From the NCBI RefSeq assembly GCF_900115225.1, contig NZ_FOVR01000001.1, forward strand, positions 248,001 through 312,000: 64,000 nucleotides of DNA. Reading direction: 5' to 3'. Below the pieces are notes generated by a model. That model saw nothing but the letters and a program-made list of their open reading frames with translations. It was not told the DNA's origin and searched no databases. Shown in pieces: positions 18,944-26,794 of the stretch. Position 1 is the stretch's first letter, and every line of letters begins with the position of its first letter. The position numbers were made by a program, and so were the translations under genes. This DNA comes from Cohaesibacter marisflavi. GTDB lineage: Bacteria; Pseudomonadota; Alphaproteobacteria; Rhizobiales; Cohaesibacteraceae.

Positions 18944-19351
18944 ATGGCAACTGTCAAATTGCTCACCAATGAAGAAGCCGAAAAGATCCCGGCCGTAAAG
19001 GAAGTCTTTGACGAAATTCGCGACCTGCGCAAAACCGACTTCATCAACAACTTCTGGCGTGCGCTGGGAGCGGCTGATCCGGCCTTGCTCAAACGCACAT
19101 GGGAAGGGCTCAAGGCTGTCATGATGACACCGGGCAACATTGACCCGATGACGCGCGAGATGATTTACATCGCCGTTTCAGCAGCCAACGCCTGTTCCTA
19201 TTGCCTGCATTCGCACACGGCGCAGGCCCGCGCCAAGGGTATGACTGAAGACACCTATGCCGAGTTGCTCTCCATTGTCGGGCTGGCTGCACAGACGAAC
19301 CATATGGTGACTGCTATGCAGGTGCCTGTTGACCCCGAATTTTTGGCCTGA
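18944..19351 (+). CDS. Carboxymuconolactone decarboxylase / AhpD-like family protein
   Basis: This small 135-residue helical protein has the AhpD-like redox motif in NACSYCLHSHTAQARAKG: CxxC followed by histidine. It follows the aminotransferase by 12 bp with an AGGAGG-like RBS. Family members act as alkylhydroperoxidases, lactone decarboxylases or thiol-redox partners. The CxxCxxH form here points to redox or peroxide chemistry rather than decarboxylation. Its link to the next gene, a quinone oxidoreductase, suggests a redox step in the same pathway. Confidence 0.82.
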   Translation: MATVKLLTNEEAEKIPAVKEVFDEIRDLRKTDFINNFWRALGAADPALLKRTWEGLKAVMMTPGNIDPMTREMIYIAVSAANACSYCLHSHTAQARAKGMTEDTYAELLSIVGLAAQTNHMVTAMQVPVDPEFLA

Positions 19352-19428
19352 GCGCCTGACATAAACACATGACTTGGGCTCCGACGCCTCTTTTTGATGC
19401 GGCGTCGGTGCAAAAATCGGAGAAGAAA

Positions 19429-20400
19429 ATGGATATGGCACTTGTCGCTTCCAGACCTGGTGGTCCGGAAGTCATGAAGTGGTGCGCGCTGGAAACAGGC
19501 GAACCCGGACCCGGAGAAGCCTTGGTGCGCCACACTGCAATTGGCGTCAATTTTATCGATGTCTATAATCGCACGGGGCTTTATCCCTGGGCAGAAGACA
19601 CGATGATCCCCGGCGCGGAGGCTGCTGGTGTTGTAGAAGCCATCGGTGCAGGCGTCGAAGGGCTCAAGGTTGGCGACCGGGTTGCTTATGTCCTCAAGTT
19701 CGGTGCCTATCGCGAGCGCCGCGTGCTTGCCGCGGATCGTCTGGTTGTGCTGCCCGATGGGGTATCCGATGACCTAGCTGCTTCCGTTATGCTCAAGGGC
19801 CTGACCGCGCAGTATCTCGTTACCTCCTCCTATGCCGTCAAGGCAGGGGATACGGTGTTGGTTCATGCCGCCGCTGGCGGGGTTGGCCTCATTCTGGGCC
19901 AGTGGCTCAAGGCCCTGGGCGCGCGCGCCATAGGCACGGCAGGCTCGGCGGAAAAGGTCGCGCTTGCGCTTCAGCATGGCTATAGCGATGTCATCAACTA
20001 TCGTGAAGAGAATTTTGCCGAGAAGGTCATGGAACTGACCGGAGGCGAAGGCTGCGAAGTGGTCTATGACAGCGTTGGTAAGGATACATGGCGTGGGTCG
20101 ATCAGTTGCCTCAAGCCTTTTGGCATGTTTGCCAACTTTGGACAGTCGTCCGGCATGATCGAGGATTTCAAACTCTCCGATTTGGCCAGTGGATCAAAAG
20201 CCGCCTGCCGCCCTGTGTTGTTTGACTATGTGGCCAAGCGGTCCGATCTGGAAGCACGCGCTGCGGATCTTTTTGACAAACTTGTCAGTGGTGCGGTGAA
20301 GGCCGATGTGGTGGCATCCGTACCTTTGAAAGACGCAGGCAAAGCCCACAAGGCTCTGGAAGGGCGCAAGACCACCGGAGCCACCATTCTCAAACCGTGA
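19429..20400 (+). CDS. Quinone oxidoreductase (zinc-free MDR family, QOR-like)
   Basis: This 323-residue medium-chain dehydrogenase/reductase has a GroES-like fold at the N-terminus (NFIDVYNRTGLYP) and a Rossmann fold with VLVHAAAGGVGLILGQ. It lacks the structural-zinc cysteines, as in NADPH:quinone reductases. The start at 19429 is chosen over an in-frame ATG 60 bp upstream because GGAGAAG lies 4 bp before it and the homology begins there. It is the last gene of the ABC/SMP-30 operon, followed by a convergent terminator. Confidence 0.88.
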   Translation: MDMALVASRPGGPEVMKWCALETGEPGPGEALVRHTAIGVNFIDVYNRTGLYPWAEDTMIPGAEAAGVVEAIGAGVEGLKVGDRVAYVLKFGAYRERRVLAADRLVVLPDGVSDDLAASVMLKGLTAQYLVTSSYAVKAGDTVLVHAAAGGVGLILGQWLKALGARAIGTAGSAEKVALALQHGYSDVINYREENFAEKVMELTGGEGCEVVYDSVGKDTWRGSISCLKPFGMFANFGQSSGMIEDFKLSDLASGSKAACRPVLFDYVAKRSDLEARAADLFDKLVSGAVKADVVASVPLKDAGKAHKALEGRKTTGATILKP

Positions 20401-20445
20401 GGTAGAGCCGAGAGCTGACAGCATAGGCTCACGTGAAGAATACAA

Positions 20446-20484
20446 AAAGGCCCAGCATCACAAGATGCCGGGCCTTTGTTTATT
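20446..20484 (+). terminator. Bidirectional rho-independent terminator
   Basis: AAAGGCCCAGCAT and ATGCCGGGCCTTT pair over 13 positions with one A-C mismatch and a 6-nt loop. GTTTATT follows on the plus strand and an A-run precedes it. It sits between the convergent quinone oxidoreductase and BCCT genes and probably ends both transcripts. Confidence 0.85.
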
Positions 20485-20522
20485 GGAAAAGCAGGCTGGC
20501 CTGTGGCCATATGCTTTAGCCG

Positions 20523-22160
20523 TTATCGTGGCTCCGAACTGAGGCCCTTATAGACCGCATAGCACATGACCAGCAGCACCACCGCGAACGGCAGTCCGGT
20601 GGAAATGACCATCGCTTGCAGGGCGGTCAGGCCGCCGCCAACCAGCAACACGATTGCAACCGCGCCCTCGAAGGTAGCCCAGAAAACGCGCTGCGGAACC
20701 GGAGCGTCAATCTTGCCGCCTGCCGTAATGGTATCAATGACTAGCGAGCCAGAGTCGGACGAGGTAACGAAGAAGACAATCACCAGCACGATGGCAATCA
20801 CCGATGTTATGCTGGAGAAGGGCAGGCCTTCAAGCATCGCAAACAGCGAAAGCGGCGGATTGTAATTGTCGATCACATTGTCTTTGACTGCCGAGGTCAA
20901 CGGGTCGGTCAGAACCTGATCGATTGCCACACCACCAAAGACTGCCATCCAGAGGACGCAGACCAGAGACGGGATCAACAGCACACAGGTGATGAATTCG
21001 CGCACGGTTCTGCCGCGAGAAACACGGGCAATGAACATGCCGACGAAAGGTGACCAGCTGATCCACCAAGCCCAGTAAAAGGTTGTCCAGCCATGCAGAT
21101 AATCCATATCGGTCCGCCCAAAGGGATTGGACAGTGGAACGAGATCTTCGACATAAGCGACAAGCCCTTCACCAAAGTCGGTCAAGATCATCAATGTCGG
21201 CCCCACAAACAGGACAAACAGCAGCAGCAAGGCCGCGATACCCATGTTGATTTCGGAGAGCATTTTGACCCCGCCATCAAGACCGCGCAGGACCGAGAAG
21301 AGGGCAACCGCCGTGATGATGGTGATGAGGATGATCTGTACTGGCGTGCCGATGGGAACGCCAAAGACATGATGCAAGCCCGCATTGGCCTGCTGCGCAC
21401 CAAAGCCCAGCGATGTGGCGAGGCCGAAGAGGGTCGCAAACACGGCCAGAATATCAATGATATGACCGGTCCAGCCCCAAATGCGATCACCGAAAATCGG
21501 ATGGAACGCAGAGCGGATCGTCAGCGGCAAGCCCTTGTTAAAGGAAAACAACGCCAGAGCCAGAGCCACAATGGCATAGATGGCCCAAGGGTGAAGACCC
21601 CAGTGGTAGATGGTGGCAGCAAGCGCCATCGCCTTGGCCTGCTCAACATTCTCGGCAATGATATTGCCCGAGCCATCCAATGGGGACGGTGTTCCCAATG
21701 GCTGGGAAACCGCCATGTGATAGACAGGTTCCAGAACCCCGAAGAACATCAGGCCGATGCCCATGCCTGCGGCAAAGAGCATTGCGAACCAGCCCCTGTA
21801 GGAAAAGTCCGGTTCCGCATCCTGTCCCCCAAGTCGCACCTTGCCCCAAGGGCTGACAATGAGAAAGAGGCAGAAAAGAACAAAGATATTGGCAGCACCA
21901 AGGAAGAACCAGTCAAAGGTCGACGTGAGCCACGGGCGCAGCCAGCCAAAAATGGATGCTGCCTGTTCGGGCAGGGCCAGCGCATAAAAAACAAAAGCTA
22001 CAATGCATAGTCCCGAGACAAGAAAGACCGGGTTGTGCACGTCAAATCCGAATGGTCCAACCTGACCCTCGACATTGTCCTGACCGATTTCGTAATCGGT
22101 TTCAATAATTTCCGTATCGCCTTCCGGCGCGGGGATGCCAGCTTCTTCGGCATTCGTCAT
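20523..22160 (-). CDS. BCCT-family compatible-solute transporter
   Basis: This 545-residue carrier has about 12 membrane segments. It carries the BCCT signature (TTFYWAWWISWSPFVGMFIA) and the glycine-rich GMGIGLMFFG segment of betaine-type Na+-coupled members. The N-terminal tail is long and acidic (about 50 residues with many E/D), as in osmoregulated BCCT carriers. It is co-directional with and 84 bp downstream of a UspA gene. The ectoine catabolic cluster lies just upstream on the same strand, so ectoine, betaine or a related solute is plausible. The exact substrate is not readable. Confidence 0.9.
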   Translation of the reverse strand: MTNAEEAGIPAPEGDTEIIETDYEIGQDNVEGQVGPFGFDVHNPVFLVSGLCIVAFVFYALALPEQAASIFGWLRPWLTSTFDWFFLGAANIFVLFCLFLIVSPWGKVRLGGQDAEPDFSYRGWFAMLFAAGMGIGLMFFGVLEPVYHMAVSQPLGTPSPLDGSGNIIAENVEQAKAMALAATIYHWGLHPWAIYAIVALALALFSFNKGLPLTIRSAFHPIFGDRIWGWTGHIIDILAVFATLFGLATSLGFGAQQANAGLHHVFGVPIGTPVQIILITIITAVALFSVLRGLDGGVKMLSEINMGIAALLLLFVLFVGPTLMILTDFGEGLVAYVEDLVPLSNPFGRTDMDYLHGWTTFYWAWWISWSPFVGMFIARVSRGRTVREFITCVLLIPSLVCVLWMAVFGGVAIDQVLTDPLTSAVKDNVIDNYNPPLSLFAMLEGLPFSSITSVIAIVLVIVFFVTSSDSGSLVIDTITAGGKIDAPVPQRVFWATFEGAVAIVLLVGGGLTALQAMVISTGLPFAVVLLVMCYAVYKGLSSEPR

Positions 22161-22244
22161 TACGATGCAGTCTCCATATTGTTTTTATTTTGGATGATGA
22201 GATAGATCATTCGGATAGTGGGTGCCAACAGCAGGCACCCTTGG

Positions 22245-22661
22245 CTAGCCACGAACAAGAAAGACCGATGCCTTCGTGTGGCTTGCCAAATGGCCACCAT
22301 GAGATGACCAGATATAGTCCGATATGTTGGGAATATGGGATGCCATGATGACCAGATCAGAGCCTGTAGCCTCGACGGCTTCCAGCAGCTTCTTGTCCAG
22401 ATCGATTGCCGGGTCATTGGCAACAATCACATGGGTTGTTGCTTCTATCCCGTGAGCCTGTGTTTGCGCGGACGCAAAGGCCTGCAATTTTTGGCCAAAT
22501 TCCTTCGGCGTGTGGCCCAAGTCCCCTGGTTCAGGGCCGGTGACACCAACATAGATGACAGCTGCTTCGTTGGTTTTTGCCATATCAGCTGCGATGGTCA
22601 ACGTCTTCTCCAGCCTGGAGGTGTGACGCAAGTCCACCGGAACCATGATCGTATTGAACAT
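22245..22661 (-). CDS. Universal stress protein (UspA family)
   Basis: This 138-residue single-domain Usp protein begins MFNTIMVPVDL and ends in the typical HTKASVFLVRG strand. The nucleotide-binding GxxGH-type loop is not obvious (SSHGGHLA). The start at 22661 is used because AGGATAGAG lies just upstream; a GTG five codons earlier is possible. It precedes the BCCT gene, echoing the usp gene paired with the TRAP transporter at 32180. Confidence 0.85.
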   Translation of the reverse strand: MFNTIMVPVDLRHTSRLEKTLTIAADMAKTNEAAVIYVGVTGPEPGDLGHTPKEFGQKLQAFASAQTQAHGIEATTHVIVANDPAIDLDKKLLEAVEATGSDLVIMASHIPNISDYIWSSHGGHLASHTKASVFLVRG

Positions 22662-23025
22662 TTTCTCTATCCTCACGTTTCCGTGAATCGGACAATAACG
22701 AATAGTATCCTCTGTGTCGAATCAGCATCTGGATAAGTAAAATTTGCGAGGATCGTGACTTGTTCAAAGCTAAGAAAAGAATTGTCTTTTGGACATGCGT
22801 GTCCTTGATGTGAAAACACGCTTTGATAGTAGGAGTTTATACATATATTGAACTGAGCAGAAGACGCGGAATAGTCCGGAAATTGCCTGCGTTCTACCGC
22901 CTCGTGCAAGTGAATATTTTTGCGGATCTTTGCACGCTTCATCACTATTTGTTGAAGTCATAGCCGATGAAAAGAGGGCGCACTTCGGGCGGTGGAAACA
23001 GTACGTGGAAAGGGGCAGGTGTCAG
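22662..23025. other. Intergenic region between the usp and Lrp genes
   Basis: This AT-rich 364-bp gap separates two minus-strand genes. It must hold the usp-BCCT promoter and the 3' end of the Lrp transcript. I see no credible ORF and no strong terminator hairpin. Confidence 0.45.
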
Positions 23026-23517
23026 TTAACCAAGCTGGAGTTTTTCCAGCGGCAACGCCGATCTGTTGACCACCGGCTTCGTCACCACATAGGTGAAATA
23101 GCGTCTCAGCCCGATATCGGCTTCGAGCATATGGTCGATGAGCCGTTGATAGTGATCGACATCTTTGGCAACGATCTTGAGAATGTAATCAAGCCCACCG
23201 CCCACGGCCCAGCATTCAAGAATTTCCGGATAGTCCTGAACGGCCGTCTCGAACCGCTCAAAATCCTCCGAACGATGGCTATCAAGTTCCACCTCGACAA
23301 ATACCACGGCGAGAGCGCCGAAAGCCTTGAGGGAAAGACGGGTTTCATAGGCTTCGATAATACCCGCCTCTTCCAGCCGTTTCAGCCTTTCCCAGCAGGG
23401 GGTGGGAGAGAGATTGACCCGCTGCGCCAGAGCCGCCTTGGTGATGCGCCCCTCGGTCTGCAAAATCTTCAGGATCGCCCAATCTCTGTCATCCAGTTTC
23501 AGTCCTGCGGCAGGCAT
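23026..23517 (-). CDS. Lrp/AsnC-family transcriptional regulator
   Basis: The 163-residue protein has an N-terminal helix-turn-helix (DRDWAILKILQTEGRITKAALAQRVNLSPTPC spans about residues 8-40) and a C-terminal RAM ligand-binding domain (about 75-155, with GGLDYILKIVAKD). It lies downstream of the aminotransferase gene of the ectoine cluster but beyond a strong terminator, so it probably has its own promoter. In Ruegeria-type ectoine clusters an asnC gene lies among the catabolic genes, and this may be its counterpart at a displaced position. Regulation of the cluster by this protein is inferred. Confidence 0.88.
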   Translation of the reverse strand: MPAAGLKLDDRDWAILKILQTEGRITKAALAQRVNLSPTPCWERLKRLEEAGIIEAYETRLSLKAFGALAVVFVEVELDSHRSEDFERFETAVQDYPEILECWAVGGGLDYILKIVAKDVDHYQRLIDHMLEADIGLRRYFTYVVTKPVVNRSALPLEKLQLG

Positions 23518-23679
23518 CTATATCAAATCTCCGTGCGCTATCGGCTATTGGGCAAATGGGGTTTGCTGAGCAAACCATTGGCTCTTTGCTATTGGTAGCA
23601 TAATTGAACCGGGAAAGGCCAAGGACAGTTTCTCTCTGCCGACCAGCCTATGGAAAAGAATAAAATATCGGGTAGGAAA

Positions 23680-23709
23680 ACGAACAAGGCGGGCATGGAG
23701 CCCGCCTTG
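23680..23709 (-). terminator. Terminator at the end of the ectoine catabolic operon
   Basis: CAAGGCGGGC and GCCCGCCTTG form a perfect 10-bp stem with a 5-nt loop, about 20 bp after the aminotransferase stop. TTCGTTTTCC follows on the minus strand and GCTTTTG on the plus strand. It separates the catabolic operon from the Lrp gene. Confidence 0.82.
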
Positions 23710-23727
23710 CTTTTGCGTTGGTAATGA

Positions 23728-25107
23728 TCAGAGTTTGGCGATAACCGTTTCGATTGCGTCTTTGGTGGCGGCAATCACGGTGTCGGCTTCCTCTTTGGTC
23801 ATGCAGAGCGGCGGTGCAAAGCCAAGAATATCGCCCTGTGGCATGGCGCGACCGATCACCTTGTGGCGTTCCAGAAGCGCACCAACCACCGCATAGCCAA
23901 TCTTGTCAGTCGGGTCAAAGAAGGTGCGGCTGTCCTTGTCCTTGACGAATTCGACAGCGGCCATGATGCCTTCGCCGCGCACATCGCCAACAATTGGCAA
24001 ATCGCCAACGGCGTCTTTAAGCCCCTGAACAAAGTAGGCGCCGGTATCCTTGGCATTATCGACCAGTTTCAACTCGTCGATCAGCTTGAGGTTGGCAACG
24101 CCCGCAGCAGCCCCGATCGGGTGAGCGGAATAGGTCCAACCATGGCCGATGGCGCCGTATTTGTCCGTGCCATCTTCCAGAACCTTCCAGACCCGATCTG
24201 CCACGATGGAGCCGGAAAGCGGCGCATAGGCAGAGGTGAGGCCCTTGGCGATGGTCATGATGTCCGGCTTCAGGCCATAATGATCCGAGCCGAACATAGA
24301 GCCGAGGCGACCGAAACCGGTGATCACTTCGTCCACAATCAGCAGAATGTCATATTTATTGAGCACAGCCTGAATGGCTTCCCAGTAGCCTGCCGGAGGA
24401 GGCACGATGCCGCCGGTGCCAAGAACTGGCTCACCGATGAAGGCTGCGATGGTATCCGGGCCTTCTTTCTGGATAAGGGCGTCGAGATTGTCCGCGCACT
24501 GTTTGACGAACTCGGCTTCGGATTGCCCCAGATTGTCGCGACGGAAATAATAAGGAGCATCCGTATGCACCACGTAAGGCAGCGGCAGATCGAATTGGTT
24601 ATGGAAAGTTTCAAGGCCGGTGAGGGAACCGGTCATCAGGCCTGAGCCATGATAGCCGCGCCAGCGGGAAATGATCTTCTTCTTTTCCGGACGCCCCAGC
24701 ACATTGTTGTAGTACCAGACAAGCTTGATGTTGGTTTCGTTGGCATCAGAGCCGGATTGGCCGAAATAGACCTTGGACATATGGTCTGGCGCACGGTCGA
24801 GAATCATCTTGGCCAGCGTGATATTGGCTTCAGTCCCATGGCCTACATAGGAGTGGTAATAAGCCAGTTCCTTGGCCTGCGCTGCAATGGCTTCGGCGAT
24901 TTCCTGACGGCCATAGCCGATATTCACGCAATAGAGGCCAGCGAATGCGTCGAGCAGTTTGTTGCCTTCGCGATCTTCAATATAAACGCCCTTGCCGCCG
25001 GTTACGATGCGGTTGTTCAGTTCACCACGAGCGAACTGGCCGAGCGGCGTGGACGGATGGAAGAAATTTTCCCGATCCCATTGCGCTAATTGATCATTCT
25101 CCAACAT
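23728..25107 (-). CDS. doeD: Class III PLP aminotransferase (probable 2,4-diaminobutyrate transaminase of ectoine catabolism)
   Basis: This 459-residue fold-type I omega-aminotransferase has the class III pattern LLIVDEVITGFGRLG and the PLP lysine in DIMTIAKGLTSAYAPLS. Closest recognisable relatives are putrescine/beta-alanine-pyruvate type transaminases. It is the last gene of the ectoine operon, 53 bp after the aldehyde dehydrogenase, the place of atf/doeD in known clusters. The expected role is L-2,4-diaminobutyrate to aspartate semialdehyde. The name rests mainly on context. Confidence 0.82.
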   Translation of the reverse strand: MLENDQLAQWDRENFFHPSTPLGQFARGELNNRIVTGGKGVYIEDREGNKLLDAFAGLYCVNIGYGRQEIAEAIAAQAKELAYYHSYVGHGTEANITLAKMILDRAPDHMSKVYFGQSGSDANETNIKLVWYYNNVLGRPEKKKIISRWRGYHGSGLMTGSLTGLETFHNQFDLPLPYVVHTDAPYYFRRDNLGQSEAEFVKQCADNLDALIQKEGPDTIAAFIGEPVLGTGGIVPPPAGYWEAIQAVLNKYDILLIVDEVITGFGRLGSMFGSDHYGLKPDIMTIAKGLTSAYAPLSGSIVADRVWKVLEDGTDKYGAIGHGWTYSAHPIGAAAGVANLKLIDELKLVDNAKDTGAYFVQGLKDAVGDLPIVGDVRGEGIMAAVEFVKDKDSRTFFDPTDKIGYAVVGALLERHKVIGRAMPQGDILGFAPPLCMTKEEADTVIAATKDAIETVIAKL

Positions 25108-25160
25108 ATCTTTCTCCTAATGTTTGGCGCGTCGGGCGCCTTATTCGGTCGTCGCGGCCC

Positions 25161-26648
25161 TCAAGAGAAGTCGCGGCACACATATTTGATTTCAGTGAAT
25201 TCCTCTAGGCCCTGCCGAGCGCCTTCACGCCCGAGGCCGGATTGCTTCATGCCGCCAAAGGGAATGGGCGCTCCGGTGACCTTGGTGCGGTTGACGGCGA
25301 CCATGCCATATTGCAGGGCGCGGGAAGCGGCATAGATCCGCTTGGCGTCGCCCGTATGCAGATAGGCGACAAGGCCATATTCGGTGTCATTGGCCATTGC
25401 GATGACATCTTCATCGCTATCAAATGCAATGAGCGCAGCGACAGGCCCGAAGGTTTCTTCATGAGCGATCAACGCATCCCGCGGCACATCGCCTAAAACG
25501 GTCGGCTCATAAAAGAGCGGCCCCAGCGAATGGCTCTTGCCACCGCACAGCAGCTTGGCGCCCTTCTTGAGGGCATCTTCCACATGCTCTTTCTGCTTCT
25601 TCACCGCGTTGGTATTCATCAGCGGGCCGATGTCGGGATCGTCTGAGCCCTTTCCAACGGTTAGGGCCTTGGTGGCTGCGGTGAATTTCTCGGCGAATGC
25701 CTTATAGACGGAGCGTTCGATATAGAAGCGGTTGGCGCCCAGACAATCCTGTCCGGAGGTTGCAAACTTGGCTGAGATGGCGCAATCAACGGCGCGATCA
25801 AGATCTGCATCGGCAAAGACGATGAAGGGCGCATGACCGCCAAGTTCCATCACCAGATGCTTGACCGTTTCCGCCGACTGCCGATAGAGCAGGCGACCGA
25901 TCTCCGTCGAACCGGTAAAGGATAAGGCACGCACGCGTGGATCTTGGGTCCACGGCTCGACGATTTCTGCGGCATAGCCTGTCACGACGTTGAAAACGCC
26001 CGCTGGCAAGCCGGCCCGTTCACCCAGCTCGGCCAGCGCCGTAGCTGAATAGGGGGTTTCCCGAGACGGATGGACAACACAGGTGCAGCCCACGGCCAGC
26101 GCGGCGGCCGCCTTGCGCGAGATCATGGCACACGGGAAGTTCCATGGTGTGATGAGAGCAACAACGCCGATGGCTTCGCGCCAGACCTCCACTTCTCCAT
26201 CGGGTAGATGGGAGGTGACACCCTCGATGTTGGGGCGTTTGGCTTCTTCCGCATAGAATTCGACAAAGCTCGCCGCATAGTCGATTTCGCCACGGGCTTC
26301 CGAAATCGGTTTGCCCTGTTCCAGCGTCATCAGCAGCGCCAGATCTTCCTTGTTTTCAAGGATGAGATCGAACCATTTGCGCAGAATGGCCGCTCTTTCT
26401 TGCGGCAGCTTGGCTGCCCATGGGCCAAAGGCGGCCTGAGCTGCATCAACAGCCGCCCGGCTCTTGCTTGCGCCAAGAGCTGGCACTGTACCCAACAATG
26501 ATCCATCCGCAGGATCATGCACGGCGATGGCTGGAGTTTCCCTCTGGGACACCCATTCGCCATTGATATAGGAAAATTCCTTGAACAGGCGCAGATCATC
26601 CAGCTTCCCAAGGGCGTGAGATCTGTTTTTGGTCTGTGAGTCAAGCAT
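25161..26648 (-). CDS. doeC: NAD(P)-dependent aldehyde dehydrogenase, succinate/aspartate-semialdehyde type
   Basis: This 495-residue ALDH-superfamily enzyme has the Rossmann segment ITPWNFPCAM, the catalytic glutamate in VMELGGHAPF and the catalytic cysteine in SGQDCLGANRFY. Overall it reads like GabD. The start at 26648 (MLDSQTKN) is preceded by AGGGGAG at good spacing; an in-frame upstream extension lacks family character. In ectoine clusters this gene (ssd/doeC) oxidises aspartate semialdehyde to aspartate. Succinate-semialdehyde activity cannot be ruled out. Confidence 0.87.
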   Translation of the reverse strand: MLDSQTKNRSHALGKLDDLRLFKEFSYINGEWVSQRETPAIAVHDPADGSLLGTVPALGASKSRAAVDAAQAAFGPWAAKLPQERAAILRKWFDLILENKEDLALLMTLEQGKPISEARGEIDYAASFVEFYAEEAKRPNIEGVTSHLPDGEVEVWREAIGVVALITPWNFPCAMISRKAAAALAVGCTCVVHPSRETPYSATALAELGERAGLPAGVFNVVTGYAAEIVEPWTQDPRVRALSFTGSTEIGRLLYRQSAETVKHLVMELGGHAPFIVFADADLDRAVDCAISAKFATSGQDCLGANRFYIERSVYKAFAEKFTAATKALTVGKGSDDPDIGPLMNTNAVKKQKEHVEDALKKGAKLLCGGKSHSLGPLFYEPTVLGDVPRDALIAHEETFGPVAALIAFDSDEDVIAMANDTEYGLVAYLHTGDAKRIYAASRALQYGMVAVNRTKVTGAPIPFGGMKQSGLGREGARQGLEEFTEIKYVCRDFS

Positions 26649-26735
26649 CTTGGCATCTCCCCTCATTTTGCCCGATAGTGGGCCATGAGGAGGCGAATGT
26701 GCCTCCAAAGATGGTTGCAATTTCAGAGCAAAAAT

Positions 26736-26757
26736 CTGCCCGGACCCTATCGGGCAG
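26736..26757 (-). repeat. Intra-operon hairpin CTGCCCG/CGGGCAG
   Basis: A 7-bp perfect inverted repeat with 8-nt loop lies in the 145-bp gap between the M20 deacetylase and the aldehyde dehydrogenase. A second CTGCCCG copy at 26770-26776 could form an alternative pairing with the same right arm. A role in partial termination or processing is inferred. Confidence 0.45.
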
Positions 26758-26780
26758 AGGATTCATCTTCTGCCCGTTTG

Positions 26781-26794
26781 GTGAGGGCCCTCAC
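26781..26794. repeat. 14-bp perfect palindrome at the 3' end of the M20 gene
   Basis: GTGAGGGCCCTCAC is self-complementary over all 14 bases and ends on the last base of the M20 deacetylase stop codon. It could be a protein-binding site or a short hairpin; nothing in context decides. Confidence 0.4.
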
